From positions 1 to 45,191 of the forward strand of contig CADBSK010000116.1 of NCBI GenBank assembly GCA_902797305.1: 45,191 nucleotides of DNA, written 5' to 3'. Position numbers and translations under genes: made by a program. This document shows positions 32,406 to 41,746 of this stretch, in pieces (position 1 is the stretch's first letter; every line of letters starts with the position of its first letter). The DNA is from an uncultured Spirochaetaceae bacterium. GTDB taxonomy: Bacteria; Spirochaetota; Spirochaetia; Treponematales; Treponemataceae. The notes under the pieces are model-generated. The model was not told the DNA's origin. It searched no databases and saw only the letters and a list, made by a program, of their open reading frames with translations.

Positions 32406-33854
32406 ATGGCAACAAGAAACGATTCAATTTATATTTCAATTTCCAGCGAAAGATACACCCCTTATTCCCTTGCCCGCAAAATTGGAGCAAAGGCAATCTT
32501 AGAATCTGCAAGCTTTGCAAAAGGAAGAGAAAGATATTCTTTTTTAATGGCAGAAGAAGCTTTTAAAATTGTACAGGACGAAGACGGCATTGCATTTTTA
32601 ATCGATGGAGAACGAAAAGCCTTTGATTCAACAGGAATTATTAGTCTTGACGCAATCGGTCGCTCAAAAGAACCTGATATTCTGGATGCACTTTTATATG
32701 TTGCAGAACAAAACAAATCTCCTGCAACAGGAGCCGAAGCAGAAATCCCTTTTCCTGCAAGCGGACTAGGCTACTTAAGTTACGAATTTGCAGCCCGTTG
32801 CGACAACTTTAAATTCTATGAACAAAAAGACGAATTAAAAATCCCTGAAAGCCTCTTTGTAGCAGGTCATATCTACATCGTTTTTGATCATTACACAGAA
32901 ACCTTACATATTTTTGGACTTAACTATAATGAACATCAAATCGACTTAAAAAATACAATCGACAATCTTTTAAAACGAATGAATGATATGGACTTTACTT
33001 ATGTAGAAGAACTTCCATCTCATTTTGAATACAAGATGCTTACCGACATAGAGCAGTCAAAAAAGGAATATATCGAAAAAGTTCTTGCTCTTAAAAAGCA
33101 TATTATCGCCGGAGATTTGATTCAGGCAGTTCCAAGCAGACGTCTTCAGATCGAGTGTGATGCAAGCGCCCTTGCTGTTTACGGAAAACTTAGAAAAGTA
33201 AACCCAAGTCCTTACCTTTTTTACATAGACTTTGACGACTTTGCACTTACCGGAAGCAGCCCCGAAAGTCTAGTTCGGGTAAGAAATGGAAAAGCAAGTA
33301 TTCACCCGATTGCAGGAACAATTCATCGCGGTAAAAACGATGCAGAAGATGAAGAACTAAAACAGACTTTAAGTTCAAATCCAAAGGAGCGGGCAGAACA
33401 CCTTATGCTTGTAGATCTTGCAAGAAACGATCTTGGGCGCGTTTGTGAAAAAGGCAGCGTTACAGTTCCTCAGTTTATGGAATGTGAACTTTACAGCCAT
33501 GTAATTCATCTGGTTAGCAATACAGAAGGTGTAGTTCGCCAGGATGTAAAGCCTATTCAAGTTCTGCGAGCTGCATTCCCGGCAGGAACCGTAAGCGGTG
33601 CTCCAAAAATCAGCGCAATGCAAATATTAAGCAGACTGGAAAATACAAAAAGAAGATTTTATGCAGGTGCCGTAGGATACATTCAATGCAATGGAGACCT
33701 GGACTTTTGCATTACAATCCGCAGCGCCTTAAAACAGGGAAAAGTCTGGTCCCTGCAGGCAGGAGGCGGCATCGTGTACGATTCTGATCCAGAGAGAGAA
33801 TTTACAGAAACCTGCGAAAAGCTAGGTGCTCTTGTTGATACACTAACAAAATAA
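32406..33854 (+). CDS. trpE: Anthranilate synthase component I
   Basis: A 482-residue protein from the ATG at 32406, which follows AGAGG by five bases; an in-frame ATG at 32385 lies before that site and is rejected. The N-terminal feedback region (KAILESASFAKGRERYSF) matches the tryptophan-binding LLES type. The chorismate-binding core shows GDLIQAVPSRR, TGSSPESLVRV, HPIAGTIHRG, VDLARNDLGRV, AFPAGTVSGAPKISAM and the closing VWSLQAGGGIVYDSDPERE. With the TrpG domain encoded next, it makes anthranilate from chorismate and glutamine. First gene of the trp operon; the next start is 20 bases away. It is most likely feedback-inhibited by tryptophan. Confidence 0.95.
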   Translation: MATRNDSIYISISSERYTPYSLARKIGAKAILESASFAKGRERYSFLMAEEAFKIVQDEDGIAFLIDGERKAFDSTGIISLDAIGRSKEPDILDALLYVAEQNKSPATGAEAEIPFPASGLGYLSYEFAARCDNFKFYEQKDELKIPESLFVAGHIYIVFDHYTETLHIFGLNYNEHQIDLKNTIDNLLKRMNDMDFTYVEELPSHFEYKMLTDIEQSKKEYIEKVLALKKHIIAGDLIQAVPSRRLQIECDASALAVYGKLRKVNPSPYLFYIDFDDFALTGSSPESLVRVRNGKASIHPIAGTIHRGKNDAEDEELKQTLSSNPKERAEHLMLVDLARNDLGRVCEKGSVTVPQFMECELYSHVIHLVSNTEGVVRQDVKPIQVLRAAFPAGTVSGAPKISAMQILSRLENTKRRFYAGAVGYIQCNGDLDFCITIRSALKQGKVWSLQAGGGIVYDSDPEREFTETCEKLGALVDTLTK

Positions 33855-33874
33855 CTTAAAAAGAGGATAGTTTT

Positions 33875-35473
33875 ATGATTTTAGTTATAGATAATTACGA
33901 TAGTTTTACTTTTAATGTAGTTCAGGCTCTTGCTTGTGCAACCACTGACAAAATTACAGTTGTAAGAAACGACGAATATACAGTTGAAGAACTTGCTGCT
34001 ATGAATCCAAGTCAGCTGATTGTTTCTCCAGGTCCAGGAAATCCCTCTACCGCCGGAATCAGTAAAGATGCAATTTTATATTTTGCCGGAAAAATCCCTA
34101 TTCTCGGAATCTGCCTTGGACACCAGGCCATTGCAGAAGCATTTGGTGCAAACATCGTCCAGGCAAAATACATCAGACACGGTATTGTAGAAGACATAAA
34201 TCTTGATGGAAAAGGTATTTTTAGAACAATCGGAAAACAGGCAAAGTTTACCCGTTATCATTCTCTGGTAATTGATGAATCTACTCTTCCAGAAGAATTT
34301 GAAGTAACTGCAAGAGCTCAGGACGGAGACATAATGGGTATTCGTCATAAGACCCTACCAATCGAAGGAATTCAATTCCACCCGGAATCAATCTCCAGCC
34401 AGTGCTGTCAGCAACTCTTTAAGGCTTTCTTAAAATATCGTAGAGAAAACTTCCCGGTAAACGCAATTTTAAGCCAGCTATGCGAGAAAAAAGACCTCAC
34501 CGAAGAACAGGCTGAACAGTTTATGGAATACCTTACTGACGGCGATTTGGACGAACGCCAGACAGCAGCAATTCTTACCGCAATCGCAGTAAAAGGTCCT
34601 GCAGCTTCTGAATTTGCAGGTTGCGCACGTATTCTCTGCAAGAAAAAGACCCCTCTACCAATCGACGGTAGACATCTTGCAGAAATCGTTGGTACTGGCG
34701 GAGACGGAAAAGGAAGTTTTAATATCAGTTCCATGAGCGCTATTACAGCCGCAAGCCTTGGAGTTCCAATGGCAAAGCACGGAAACAGAGCAGTTTCTTC
34801 TAAATCAGGTGCTGCAGACTTCTTTGAAGGTCTTGGAATCAAAATCGATAATACTCCTGAAAACACAGCAAAATTAATCCAGCAGAGCAACTTTGGTTTT
34901 TTAATGGCTCCAATTTACCATTCTGCAATGCGCTTTGCAGCCCCTGTTCGTAAGAGCCTTGGAATCAAAACTCTTATGAATGTTGTAGGTCCTCTTAGTA
35001 ACCCTGCCGGTGCCGCATACGAAGTTCTTGGAGTTTACGAAGAATCCCTCCTGGAACCTGTTGCAAAAGCTGCAAAATCCCTCGGTGCTAAACGCGTAAT
35101 GGTTATCTGCAGTCAGGACGGCTACGACGAAATCAGTCCTTGTGCAAAGACAAACGCCGTTTTAATCGACGAAAATGGAACAAAGACAAACTTTGTAATC
35201 AATCCTCAGGTTTTTGGAATCACAGATGTTAATGAAGAAGAATTGAATGGTGGTTCTGGAGAAGACAATGCAAAGCTCGCTTTGGATGTCCTTTCAGGAA
35301 AAGGACGCAAAACTATAAAAGAAGCTGTTAGTCTTAACGCAGCAGCTGTATTGTACATTACAGGTCGTGCTAAAAACCTTAAAATCGGTTATGCTATGGC
35401 AAAAAAAGCGCTGGAAGATGGAACTGTTCTTGCAAAAATTGAACAGCTTAAGCAGCTTAGCAACAACTTTTAA
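33875..35473 (+). CDS. trpGD: Fused glutamine amidotransferase and anthranilate phosphoribosyltransferase (TrpG-TrpD)
   Basis: A 532-residue fusion. Residues 1-190 are a class I amidotransferase with the oxyanion strand PGPGNPS, nucleophile Cys80 in GICLGHQAIAEAFG and the His169/Glu171 pair in FHPES; it supplies ammonia to TrpE. Residues about 195-532 are TrpD with GTGGDGKGSFNISS (273-286), KHGNRAVSSKSGAADFFEGLG and NVVGPLSNPAG, which adds phosphoribosyl to anthranilate. The same fusion is known in E. coli and relatives. GAGGATAG precedes the start. The following gene begins 17 bases after the stop. Both active sites look complete. Confidence 0.95.
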   Translation: MILVIDNYDSFTFNVVQALACATTDKITVVRNDEYTVEELAAMNPSQLIVSPGPGNPSTAGISKDAILYFAGKIPILGICLGHQAIAEAFGANIVQAKYIRHGIVEDINLDGKGIFRTIGKQAKFTRYHSLVIDESTLPEEFEVTARAQDGDIMGIRHKTLPIEGIQFHPESISSQCCQQLFKAFLKYRRENFPVNAILSQLCEKKDLTEEQAEQFMEYLTDGDLDERQTAAILTAIAVKGPAASEFAGCARILCKKKTPLPIDGRHLAEIVGTGGDGKGSFNISSMSAITAASLGVPMAKHGNRAVSSKSGAADFFEGLGIKIDNTPENTAKLIQQSNFGFLMAPIYHSAMRFAAPVRKSLGIKTLMNVVGPLSNPAGAAYEVLGVYEESLLEPVAKAAKSLGAKRVMVICSQDGYDEISPCAKTNAVLIDENGTKTNFVINPQVFGITDVNEEELNGGSGEDNAKLALDVLSGKGRKTIKEAVSLNAAAVLYITGRAKNLKIGYAMAKKALEDGTVLAKIEQLKQLSNNF

Positions 35474-35490
35474 CTAAAATTATAATCGAC

Positions 35491-36948
35491 ATGCAGAAGA
35501 CAAACATTGTAGCAAAGATAGTAGAACAGAGAAAACTCGACATAAAGAACAAAGGATTTGGCTTTGGTCATTCAATACCTGTAGAAAGAAAGAGACCCGT
35601 TGTTCCATTTATGCAGTCCAAAGGCGTTATCCTTGAAGTAAAACGGGCTAGCCCAAGCAAGGGCGACATTGCCCCGGACCTTAACGCTGTTGAAACCGCC
35701 CTTACCTACCGCAAAAATGGAGCAAAGGCAATCAGCTGCCTTACAGAAGAAAATTACTTTAAAGGCAGTCTCTCGGACCTCATAAACATTTGCAATCAGG
35801 TTCAGGACGTTGCTGTATTGCGAAAAGATTTTCTTTTGGAAGAAGAAGAAATAGAAATCTCTTACCGTTGCGGAGCAGATGCTGTTTTATTAATCAGCGG
35901 CATTCTTTCTCAAGAAAAACTAATTTCTATGGCTGGTAAATGTGCAAGCCTTGGAATAAGGGCCCTTGTAGAAGTAAGAACCCAGGAAGATGCATATAAA
36001 GCAATAGAAGCTCATAAAGCATATCCTGAAACCATCGTTTTTGGTGTTAATTCCCGCAATCTAAAAGATTTTTCTATCGACTTACTTGCTCCTGCAATGC
36101 TAAAACAGGAGCTGGGCGGAAAAGTTATTTTTGAAAGCGGAATTTGTACCGCCGAAGCCAGCAGACTTATTGCTCAAATGGGTTTTACAGGTCTTTTGCT
36201 GGGAGAATTTGCCGCAAGAAATCCGTCCAAAGCAGTTGAATTTGTAAAGGCCTTTTGTAATGGAAGTGAAGCTCCAAATCTTTCTGCCGATTTTAACTTA
36301 AAACTCGCCCTTAAAATAAAAAAACATCAGACAGATGCAAAAAAGAATAAAAGACCAATGGTAAAAATCTGTGGACTCACCAGAACACAGGATATAGATC
36401 TTGCAGTTAAATTCGGCGCTGATTTTATCGGCTTTATTTTTGCACCAGGATTTGAACGCAGTGTTTACGGCCAGAGATTTGATACAATAAAAGAAAAACT
36501 TTCTTCATATACCGATGTTGTAAAAGTTGCAGTCATAACCGATACAGAAAGTTCTGAAGCAAAATATGCAATTCAGATGGTAAAAGACGGAGTATTGGAT
36601 TGTCTTCAGTTCCACGGTCTTTCTTATAAAAATATAAGAGCTGAATTATTGTCCCTTCCTCATTATTTTGCTGTAACTGACAGCGCAAGCATCGATGCGT
36701 CAGCAATTCGTACCTTGAGCGATTACGGCGAAGCAAGAATTCTTCAGGACTGCAAGGGCCACGAATATTGTAAACAAGTTCCTCTATGGATTGCAGGGGG
36801 AATAACTGTAGAAAATGTTCAAAATCTTATTAAAACTTATAATCCAGAACTTATTGATGTTTCAGGCGGAATTGAAAGCAATTCCAGTCAGAAAGGCATT
36901 AAAGACGAACAGCTCTTAGAGAAACTCTTTAATTTAATCGAAAACTAA
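35491..36948 (+). CDS. trpCF: Fused indole-3-glycerol-phosphate synthase and phosphoribosylanthranilate isomerase (TrpC-TrpF)
   Basis: A 485-residue fusion of two (beta/alpha)8 barrels. TrpC (about 1-258) shows VILEVKRASPSKGDI, ISCLTEENYFKGS, VLRKDFLLEEEEI, VFGVNSRNLKDF and FESGICTAEASR. TrpF (about 285-485) shows VKICGLTRTQDIDLAVKFGADFIGFIFAPGFERSV with the general-base Cys, LQFHG, ILQDCKG and LIDVSGGIESNSSQKGIKD. It carries out the two steps from phosphoribosylanthranilate to indole-glycerol phosphate, as in E. coli. No clear ribosome binding site precedes the ATG, so translation may be coupled to the upstream gene. trpB follows closely. Confidence 0.95.
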   Translation: MQKTNIVAKIVEQRKLDIKNKGFGFGHSIPVERKRPVVPFMQSKGVILEVKRASPSKGDIAPDLNAVETALTYRKNGAKAISCLTEENYFKGSLSDLINICNQVQDVAVLRKDFLLEEEEIEISYRCGADAVLLISGILSQEKLISMAGKCASLGIRALVEVRTQEDAYKAIEAHKAYPETIVFGVNSRNLKDFSIDLLAPAMLKQELGGKVIFESGICTAEASRLIAQMGFTGLLLGEFAARNPSKAVEFVKAFCNGSEAPNLSADFNLKLALKIKKHQTDAKKNKRPMVKICGLTRTQDIDLAVKFGADFIGFIFAPGFERSVYGQRFDTIKEKLSSYTDVVKVAVITDTESSEAKYAIQMVKDGVLDCLQFHGLSYKNIRAELLSLPHYFAVTDSASIDASAIRTLSDYGEARILQDCKGHEYCKQVPLWIAGGITVENVQNLIKTYNPELIDVSGGIESNSSQKGIKDEQLLEKLFNLIEN

Positions 36949-36966
36949 TTTTACTTGAGGTATAAA

Positions 36967-38226
36967 ATGTATAATACATCAGAAAACGGATACTTTGGAA
37001 ATTATGGTGGAAAATACCTTCCAGAAGTTTTACGAGGTGCTGTAGACGAACTGGAAGCAGCCTTTAAAAAATATATGCAGGATGAACAATTTCTTGCAGA
37101 ACTTAAAACCCTTCAGAAAGATTATATCGGGCGGGCAACACCCCTTATGTATGCTCCAAAAGCCACTGAACTTTTAGGCGGGGCTCAGATTTACATCAAA
37201 CTCGAGGGTCTTGCAAATACAGGTGCCCATAAAATCAATAACGCAATCGGACAGGTTCTTCTTGCAAAAAAGATGGGTAAAACCCGCATTATTGCAGAAA
37301 CAGGTGCCGGTCAGCACGGAGTAGCAACAGCTGCGGCTTGTGCAAAACTCGGAATTAAATGCGAAGTCTACATGGGAGAAGTCGATGTACGCCGACAGCA
37401 GCCAAATGTGGCATCTATGGAATTGTACGGGGCAACTGTTCACCCTGTAACAACCGGAAGTCGCACATTAAAAGATGCAGTAAACGAAGCAATGCGGGAC
37501 TGGGCTGCAAACTATTCAAATACACATTACTGCCTTGGTTCTGCTTTAGGACCTGCGCCTTTTCCGGATATCGTAAGAACCTTTCAGTCAATCATCGGAC
37601 AGGAAATTAAAGAACAGGCAAAAGAAAAAGGTCTTGTGATTGATTCTCTAGTTGCATGTGTAGGAGGAGGAAGCAATGCCAGCGGTATGTTTGCTCCATT
37701 CTTTGACGATACAAGCGTCAAACTTTATGGTGCAGAAGCTGGTGGAACAGGCCCCGAAGCAGGACATAATGCAAGCCGAATGACCGGGAATGCCGCCCGA
37801 GACGGAATCGTTCAGGGATATAAGAGCCGTTTTTTACTGGATGAAGATGGACAGGTTGCACAAACCAGTTCAATTTCTGCGGGGCTAGATTACGCAGGAA
37901 TCAGCCCTCAACTTGCAATGCTAGGAATGAGCGGACGCATTAAATTTGAAGCGATTCTTGATGACGAAGCCTTAAATGCCGTAAGTTTCTTTGCAAAAAA
38001 CGAAGGAATTCTTATGGCTCTCGAGAGCGCACATGCCGCAGCCCTAGCGATGAAACTTGCTCCATCAATTTCAAAAGACAAAGCCATCATCATAAACATG
38101 AGCGGCCGCGGAGACAAAGACGTTTTCATCACCTCTCCTGTTTTCCGCCCACAGGAATGGAAAGAATTCCTTAAATCAGAGCTGCATCGCTTAGAAACCA
38201 ATGCAGATGTACACTCCAAATATTAG
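36967..38226 (+). CDS. trpB: Tryptophan synthase beta subunit
   Basis: A 419-residue protein from the ATG at 36967, preceded by TGAGG; a TTG at 36955 in the same frame is less likely because it overlaps that site. The pyridoxal-phosphate Lys is in LEGLANTGAHKINNAIGQ. The substrate motif ETGAGQHGVATA, phosphate-binding CVGGGSNASGMF, GAEAGGTGPEAGHNA and the end IINMSGRGDKDVF are all present, marking a normal TrpB1 rather than the TrpB2 type. It condenses indole with serine. Unusually its partner trpA lies about 190 bases further on, past a large palindromic element; the two genes are normally adjacent or overlapping. Confidence 0.95.
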   Translation: MYNTSENGYFGNYGGKYLPEVLRGAVDELEAAFKKYMQDEQFLAELKTLQKDYIGRATPLMYAPKATELLGGAQIYIKLEGLANTGAHKINNAIGQVLLAKKMGKTRIIAETGAGQHGVATAAACAKLGIKCEVYMGEVDVRRQQPNVASMELYGATVHPVTTGSRTLKDAVNEAMRDWAANYSNTHYCLGSALGPAPFPDIVRTFQSIIGQEIKEQAKEKGLVIDSLVACVGGGSNASGMFAPFFDDTSVKLYGAEAGGTGPEAGHNASRMTGNAARDGIVQGYKSRFLLDEDGQVAQTSSISAGLDYAGISPQLAMLGMSGRIKFEAILDDEALNAVSFFAKNEGILMALESAHAAALAMKLAPSISKDKAIIINMSGRGDKDVFITSPVFRPQEWKEFLKSELHRLETNADVHSKY

Positions 38227-38254
38227 TGGTGAAATGATTTACGGCCATCTACCT

Positions 38255-38362
38255 GCTGAAAGTACTGCACAGCGGGTCCCAGCGACGACGAAAATCAAGT
38301 TAACCCCCTACGAGGGTACCCCCTTGATTTTCGTCTGCGTCCCACTGCTCCGTACTTTCAGC
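38255..38362. repeat. 108-base palindromic element inside the trp operon
   Basis: Arms GCTGAAAGTAC (38255-38265) and GTACTTTCAGC (38352-38362) enclose an imperfect middle stem and inner arms GACGAAAATCAAG (38287-38299) and CTTGATTTTCGTC (38323-38335). The 23-base tip has ACCC...GGGT around CTACGAG. It fills most of the trpB-trpA gap. No T-run follows, so it is not a normal terminator; it may adjust mRNA stability or the trpB:trpA ratio. Confidence 0.75.
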
Positions 38363-38417
38363 TTAAAACGACCTTAAATCTTTCTTTATTCAAAATAGAA
38401 AAACACGGAGGAAATAT

Positions 38418-39161
38418 ATGTCTTCAAACCTTATGGCACATCTTGTAGCCAATTATCCGGATGAAAATACTGCATTTACAGTTGCAAAAAGCCTTGTTGC
38501 AGGGGGGGCAAGCATTCTTGAAATTCAACTTCCTTTTAGCGATCCAAATGCAGACGGCCCTTTAATCCAGAACGCATGCTCACTTACACTTGAAAAAGGA
38601 TTTAAAACAAAAGATGCTTTTAATTTTATAAAGAAGGTGCATAACGCATTCCCTGAAATTACAATTTACATCATGAGCTACGGTTCTCTTGCCTTTACCC
38701 CGGGAATCAGAAACTTTTGCAAGACGGCTTCTGAGTGCGGTGTAAAAGGAATGATTATTCCTGATTTGCCCTTTGACAATGATGAAGGGCTAACACAAGC
38801 CTGCAAAGAATTTGGAATGGAAAACATCCCAGTTGCAGCCTACGGAATGAGTGATGAACGACTTTGCAAGATGACAAGTTTCGGCTTTAAGCATATTTAT
38901 GCAGCCTTAAGAGCAGGAATCACAGGAACCCAGACCAAAATCGATGACTCCACCCTGGACTTTATAAAAAAGGTTAGCGCAGGCGGAGCAAAAGTTTACG
39001 GAGGCTTTGGAATCCAGAATGGTGAACAGTCAAAAATTCTTTCTCCATATGTTGATGCAGTCGTTGCCGGTTCTGTCTTTGTAAAAATCGTTTCCGAAAC
39101 AAAATCCCTTGATGAGCTCGCAGCAAAAATCACTGCAAAAGCCAGGGAACTGACAAATTAA
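38418..39161 (+). CDS. trpA: Tryptophan synthase alpha subunit
   Basis: A 247-residue (beta/alpha)8 protein, slightly shorter than the usual 265-270. The catalytic Glu lies in ILEIQLPFSDPNADGP with the catalytic-loop Asp following in the same motif family. IIPDLPFDNDEG, YAALRAGITGTQT and the phosphate-binding VYGGFGIQNGEQ and DAVVAGSVFVK are also clear. It cleaves indole-glycerol phosphate and passes indole to TrpB. GGAGG at 38411 region precedes the ATG at a good distance. It is the last gene of the operon and is followed by a terminator. It may be expressed differently from trpB because of the palindrome between them. Confidence 0.93.
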   Translation: MSSNLMAHLVANYPDENTAFTVAKSLVAGGASILEIQLPFSDPNADGPLIQNACSLTLEKGFKTKDAFNFIKKVHNAFPEITIYIMSYGSLAFTPGIRNFCKTASECGVKGMIIPDLPFDNDEGLTQACKEFGMENIPVAAYGMSDERLCKMTSFGFKHIYAALRAGITGTQTKIDDSTLDFIKKVSAGGAKVYGGFGIQNGEQSKILSPYVDAVVAGSVFVKIVSETKSLDELAAKITAKARELTN

Positions 39162-39169
39162 AAATATGA

Positions 39170-39211
39170 GGATTGAATGTTGAAATAATTCTTCTCATTC
39201 AGTCCTTTTTT
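39170..39211 (+). terminator. Rho-independent terminator of the trp operon
   Basis: GGATTGAATG (39170-39179) pairs with CATTCAGTCC (39196-39205), including one G-U pair, followed by six T. Confidence 0.88.
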
Positions 39212-39299
39212 CCAGAATTCTGTTTTCTTATAAAAAAAACCTTGTATAATAATATATACTAAAAGTTCTCGCTTTTTGAAATTTTCGGACGGGGTGTAT

Positions 39300-40919
39300 A
39301 TGGCAAATATTTTCAAGGTTTTTTATCCAAATCAAGAAATTTATTCAACTCTTTCTTACCAGGAACAAAAAAAGACCTCAAATCTAGTAATCGGTGATGT
39401 AATTTGTATATTAACGTTTATTCCTACAGCGCTAATGCAGTTTTTAATACATAGCCCACTTTCAGGAATTCTTTTAGTAGCAACACTATTTGTATTTTTA
39501 ATAAGCCTTATTTCCATCAAAAAAGGAAAACTTTGCACAGGATCTTCTCTATCCACCATTGGATTTATAATTAGCTGTGGAACAATTGCCTTTGCCCTAA
39601 GCACCGATTTAACCATTCACGTCGGCTACCGAATCATGGCCTTTTGTGTCACAATGGGAATTATCAACAGCATGATTGCCTTAAAACCTAGACAGGTAAT
39701 CCTCTTCTATCTCGCATGTCAGATAATGATGGCAGCAGTTCCTTTTACAATTCTTAAACCTCTTATGTCAGACAACGCAAAAAGCATTTACGAGGTTCTC
39801 TTTATTACCAGCCTTGGGTTTTTAATGGGAACTTTGATTTTGTACTATTCTATTAAATTGAATAACCTGATAATCAAACACGGAGAACAGGAACACAACG
39901 AATCCAAAAAATCCCTCAACAAAATTACAGACGTTCTTACACAGGTAAAAGACAGCCTTAATATCGGACAAAAATTAAATCTTGCAAGCAACACTGCAAG
40001 TGACAGTTCTAAGAAAATTAATGACCTCTATAAAGTTCTCATCAACGAAATGGATGAGCTTACTACTCAGACCTCAAACGTAAAAAACGCCAGTGAGGAA
40101 GTTAATTACAACGCAGGTAGAATCGATGAAGGTATCAAAGTTCAAAACGATTCTCTCAGTGAAACTTCTTCTGCCATGACACAGATTTCTGCAAATCTTA
40201 CAAACATCAACGGTATCGCTGAAAAGCGACGTCAGGGAATGGAAAAGGTTGCAACCCTCTTGAATCAGAACACAAGTATCATCAAAAATCTTGTAAAAGA
40301 AGTAGAAAAACTTCGTGAATCTTCTCAGGGTATCGAAGCCTTTGTTAAAACTGTAGATTCTATCGCTGCTCAGACCAGCCTTCTTGCCATGAACGCTTCA
40401 ATCGAAGCGGCACATGCTGGTTCAAAAGGACAGGGCTTTAGCGTAATCGCCCTTGAAATCCGAAAGCTCTCAGAAGAAACAACTCGCAACGCTGCAAAGA
40501 TTGCAGACACAGTTCATGAAAATCTCTCTGTTGTTGAATCAACAATTCAGCAGATTTCCCGATTCGCAAAAGAAAACGAAGCCAGTTCTCAGGAAATTTA
40601 TTCTTCTGTAAATGCAATGGAAGAAATCCTCCGCGGTATCAGCGAAATCGACTCTGGTACCCGCGATGTAATGCACTCACTCCACAATGTAGTAGAAAAA
40701 GCAGGCGAAAACGGTAAAATGATTACCTCAGTTGTAAATCAGATTTCTGCTCAGGACTCAAGTATTACAAATATTACAAACTCAACAGAAGTTTTACGCG
40801 AACGAGTAAATGAAATTCATGACACATTAAGTGATATCAACGGAGCAACTACAGATATTGAAACAAGTTCAAAAGAAAACGAAGAAGTATCTGCCCGTAT
40901 CAACGCACTTTTAGAATAG
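39300..40919 (+). CDS. Methyl-accepting chemotaxis protein with a six-TM sensor
   Basis: A 539-residue receptor from the ATG at 39300, preceded by GGGGTG; the frame runs back to a TTG at 39276. Residues about 20-200 hold some six membrane helices with no large periplasmic ligand domain and no clear HAMP. The C-terminal half is a long coiled coil with the signalling tip VDSIAAQTSLLAMNASIEAAHAGSKGQGFSVIALEIRKLSEET, which contacts CheA and CheW. Many Glu/Gln pairs offer methylation sites. It probably senses a membrane-related signal or a small molecule within the bilayer. TATAAT at 39245-39250 is a possible -10. The uridine phosphorylase gene follows at 31 bases. Confidence 0.9.
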   Translation: MANIFKVFYPNQEIYSTLSYQEQKKTSNLVIGDVICILTFIPTALMQFLIHSPLSGILLVATLFVFLISLISIKKGKLCTGSSLSTIGFIISCGTIAFALSTDLTIHVGYRIMAFCVTMGIINSMIALKPRQVILFYLACQIMMAAVPFTILKPLMSDNAKSIYEVLFITSLGFLMGTLILYYSIKLNNLIIKHGEQEHNESKKSLNKITDVLTQVKDSLNIGQKLNLASNTASDSSKKINDLYKVLINEMDELTTQTSNVKNASEEVNYNAGRIDEGIKVQNDSLSETSSAMTQISANLTNINGIAEKRRQGMEKVATLLNQNTSIIKNLVKEVEKLRESSQGIEAFVKTVDSIAAQTSLLAMNASIEAAHAGSKGQGFSVIALEIRKLSEETTRNAAKIADTVHENLSVVESTIQQISRFAKENEASSQEIYSSVNAMEEILRGISEIDSGTRDVMHSLHNVVEKAGENGKMITSVVNQISAQDSSITNITNSTEVLRERVNEIHDTLSDINGATTDIETSSKENEEVSARINALLE

Positions 40920-40950
40920 AAACTAACACATCAAATCAACGGAGGCTTAC

Positions 40951-41733
40951 ATGATTGATTATACAGAAGGTTCAGGAAAACAATATCATACAGGTGTCGG
41001 AATCGGAGATGTTGGAGAATATGTAATTCTTCCTGGTGATCCAAAGCGGTGTGCAAAAATCGCAGAGCACTTTGAAAATGCAAAACTTGTTGCCGATGTA
41101 AGAGAATTTGTTACATATACAGGAACCCTTGATGGCGTTAAAGTCAGTGTTACATCTACCGGAATCGGAGGCCCTTCTGCATCCATCGCTATAAACGAAT
41201 TAAGCAAAGTGGGCGCAAAAACCTTTATCCGAGTTGGCACTTGCGGCGGCATGCAGAAAAATGTTATGGGAGGCGATGTTGTAATCGCAACCGGCGCCAT
41301 CCGAATGGAAGGAACCAGCCGGGAATACGCTCCAATTGAATATCCAGCCGTACCTGATTTTGATGTTACAAACGCGCTTGTTCAAGCAAGTCAAAAGTTA
41401 AATATACCTCATCACACAGGTGTAGTTCAGTGTAAGGATTCTTTTTTTGGACAGCACGAACCAGAACTAATGCCTGTAAGTTATGAATTAGAAAATAAAT
41501 GGCAGGCCTGGTTAAAAATGGGCTGTCTTGCAAGCGAAATGGAAAGCGCCGCTTTATTTATTGCCGGAAGCTTCTTAAAAGTCAGAGTCGGTTCTTGCTT
41601 TCTGGTAGTTGCAAACCAGGAACGAGCAAAAAAAGGTCTTTCTAATAAACAGGCTCATGACACAGAATGTGCAATCAAAACAGCTGTTGAAGCAATTAGA
41701 ATTTTAATTAAAAGCGATAAGCAGAAACAATAA
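40951..41733 (+). CDS. udp: Uridine phosphorylase
   Basis: A 260-residue member of the nucleoside phosphorylase (PNP/UDP) family. Signatures are [18 protein letters not shown] (phosphate and ribose binding), [27 protein letters not shown], and the nucleoside-binding [10 protein letters not shown]. The segments [20 protein letters not shown] and [13 protein letters not shown] resemble uridine phosphorylases (E. coli MEFPAVADF and DTFYPGQE) more than purine nucleoside phosphorylases. It splits uridine with phosphate to uracil and ribose-1-phosphate for salvage. GGAGG precedes the ATG. It ends 13 bases from the convergent ABC-F gene. Confidence 0.9.
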   Translation: MIDYTEGSGKQYHTGVGIGDVGEYVILPGDPKRCAKIAEHFENAKLVADVREFVTYTGTLDGVKVSVTSTGIGGPSASIAINELSKVGAKTFIRVGTCGGMQKNVMGGDVVIATGAIRMEGTSREYAPIEYPAVPDFDVTNALVQASQKLNIPHHTGVVQCKDSFFGQHEPELMPVSYELENKWQAWLKMGCLASEMESAALFIAGSFLKVRVGSCFLVVANQERAKKGLSNKQAHDTECAIKTAVEAIRILIKSDKQKQ

Positions 41734-41746
41734 AATATCAAGGGGT

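Noticed and set aside
38233-38376. A 47-codon frame beginning ATGATTTACGG between trpB and trpA
   Set aside because: It is just a translation of the palindromic element; there is no ribosome binding site and the composition differs from the flanking genes.
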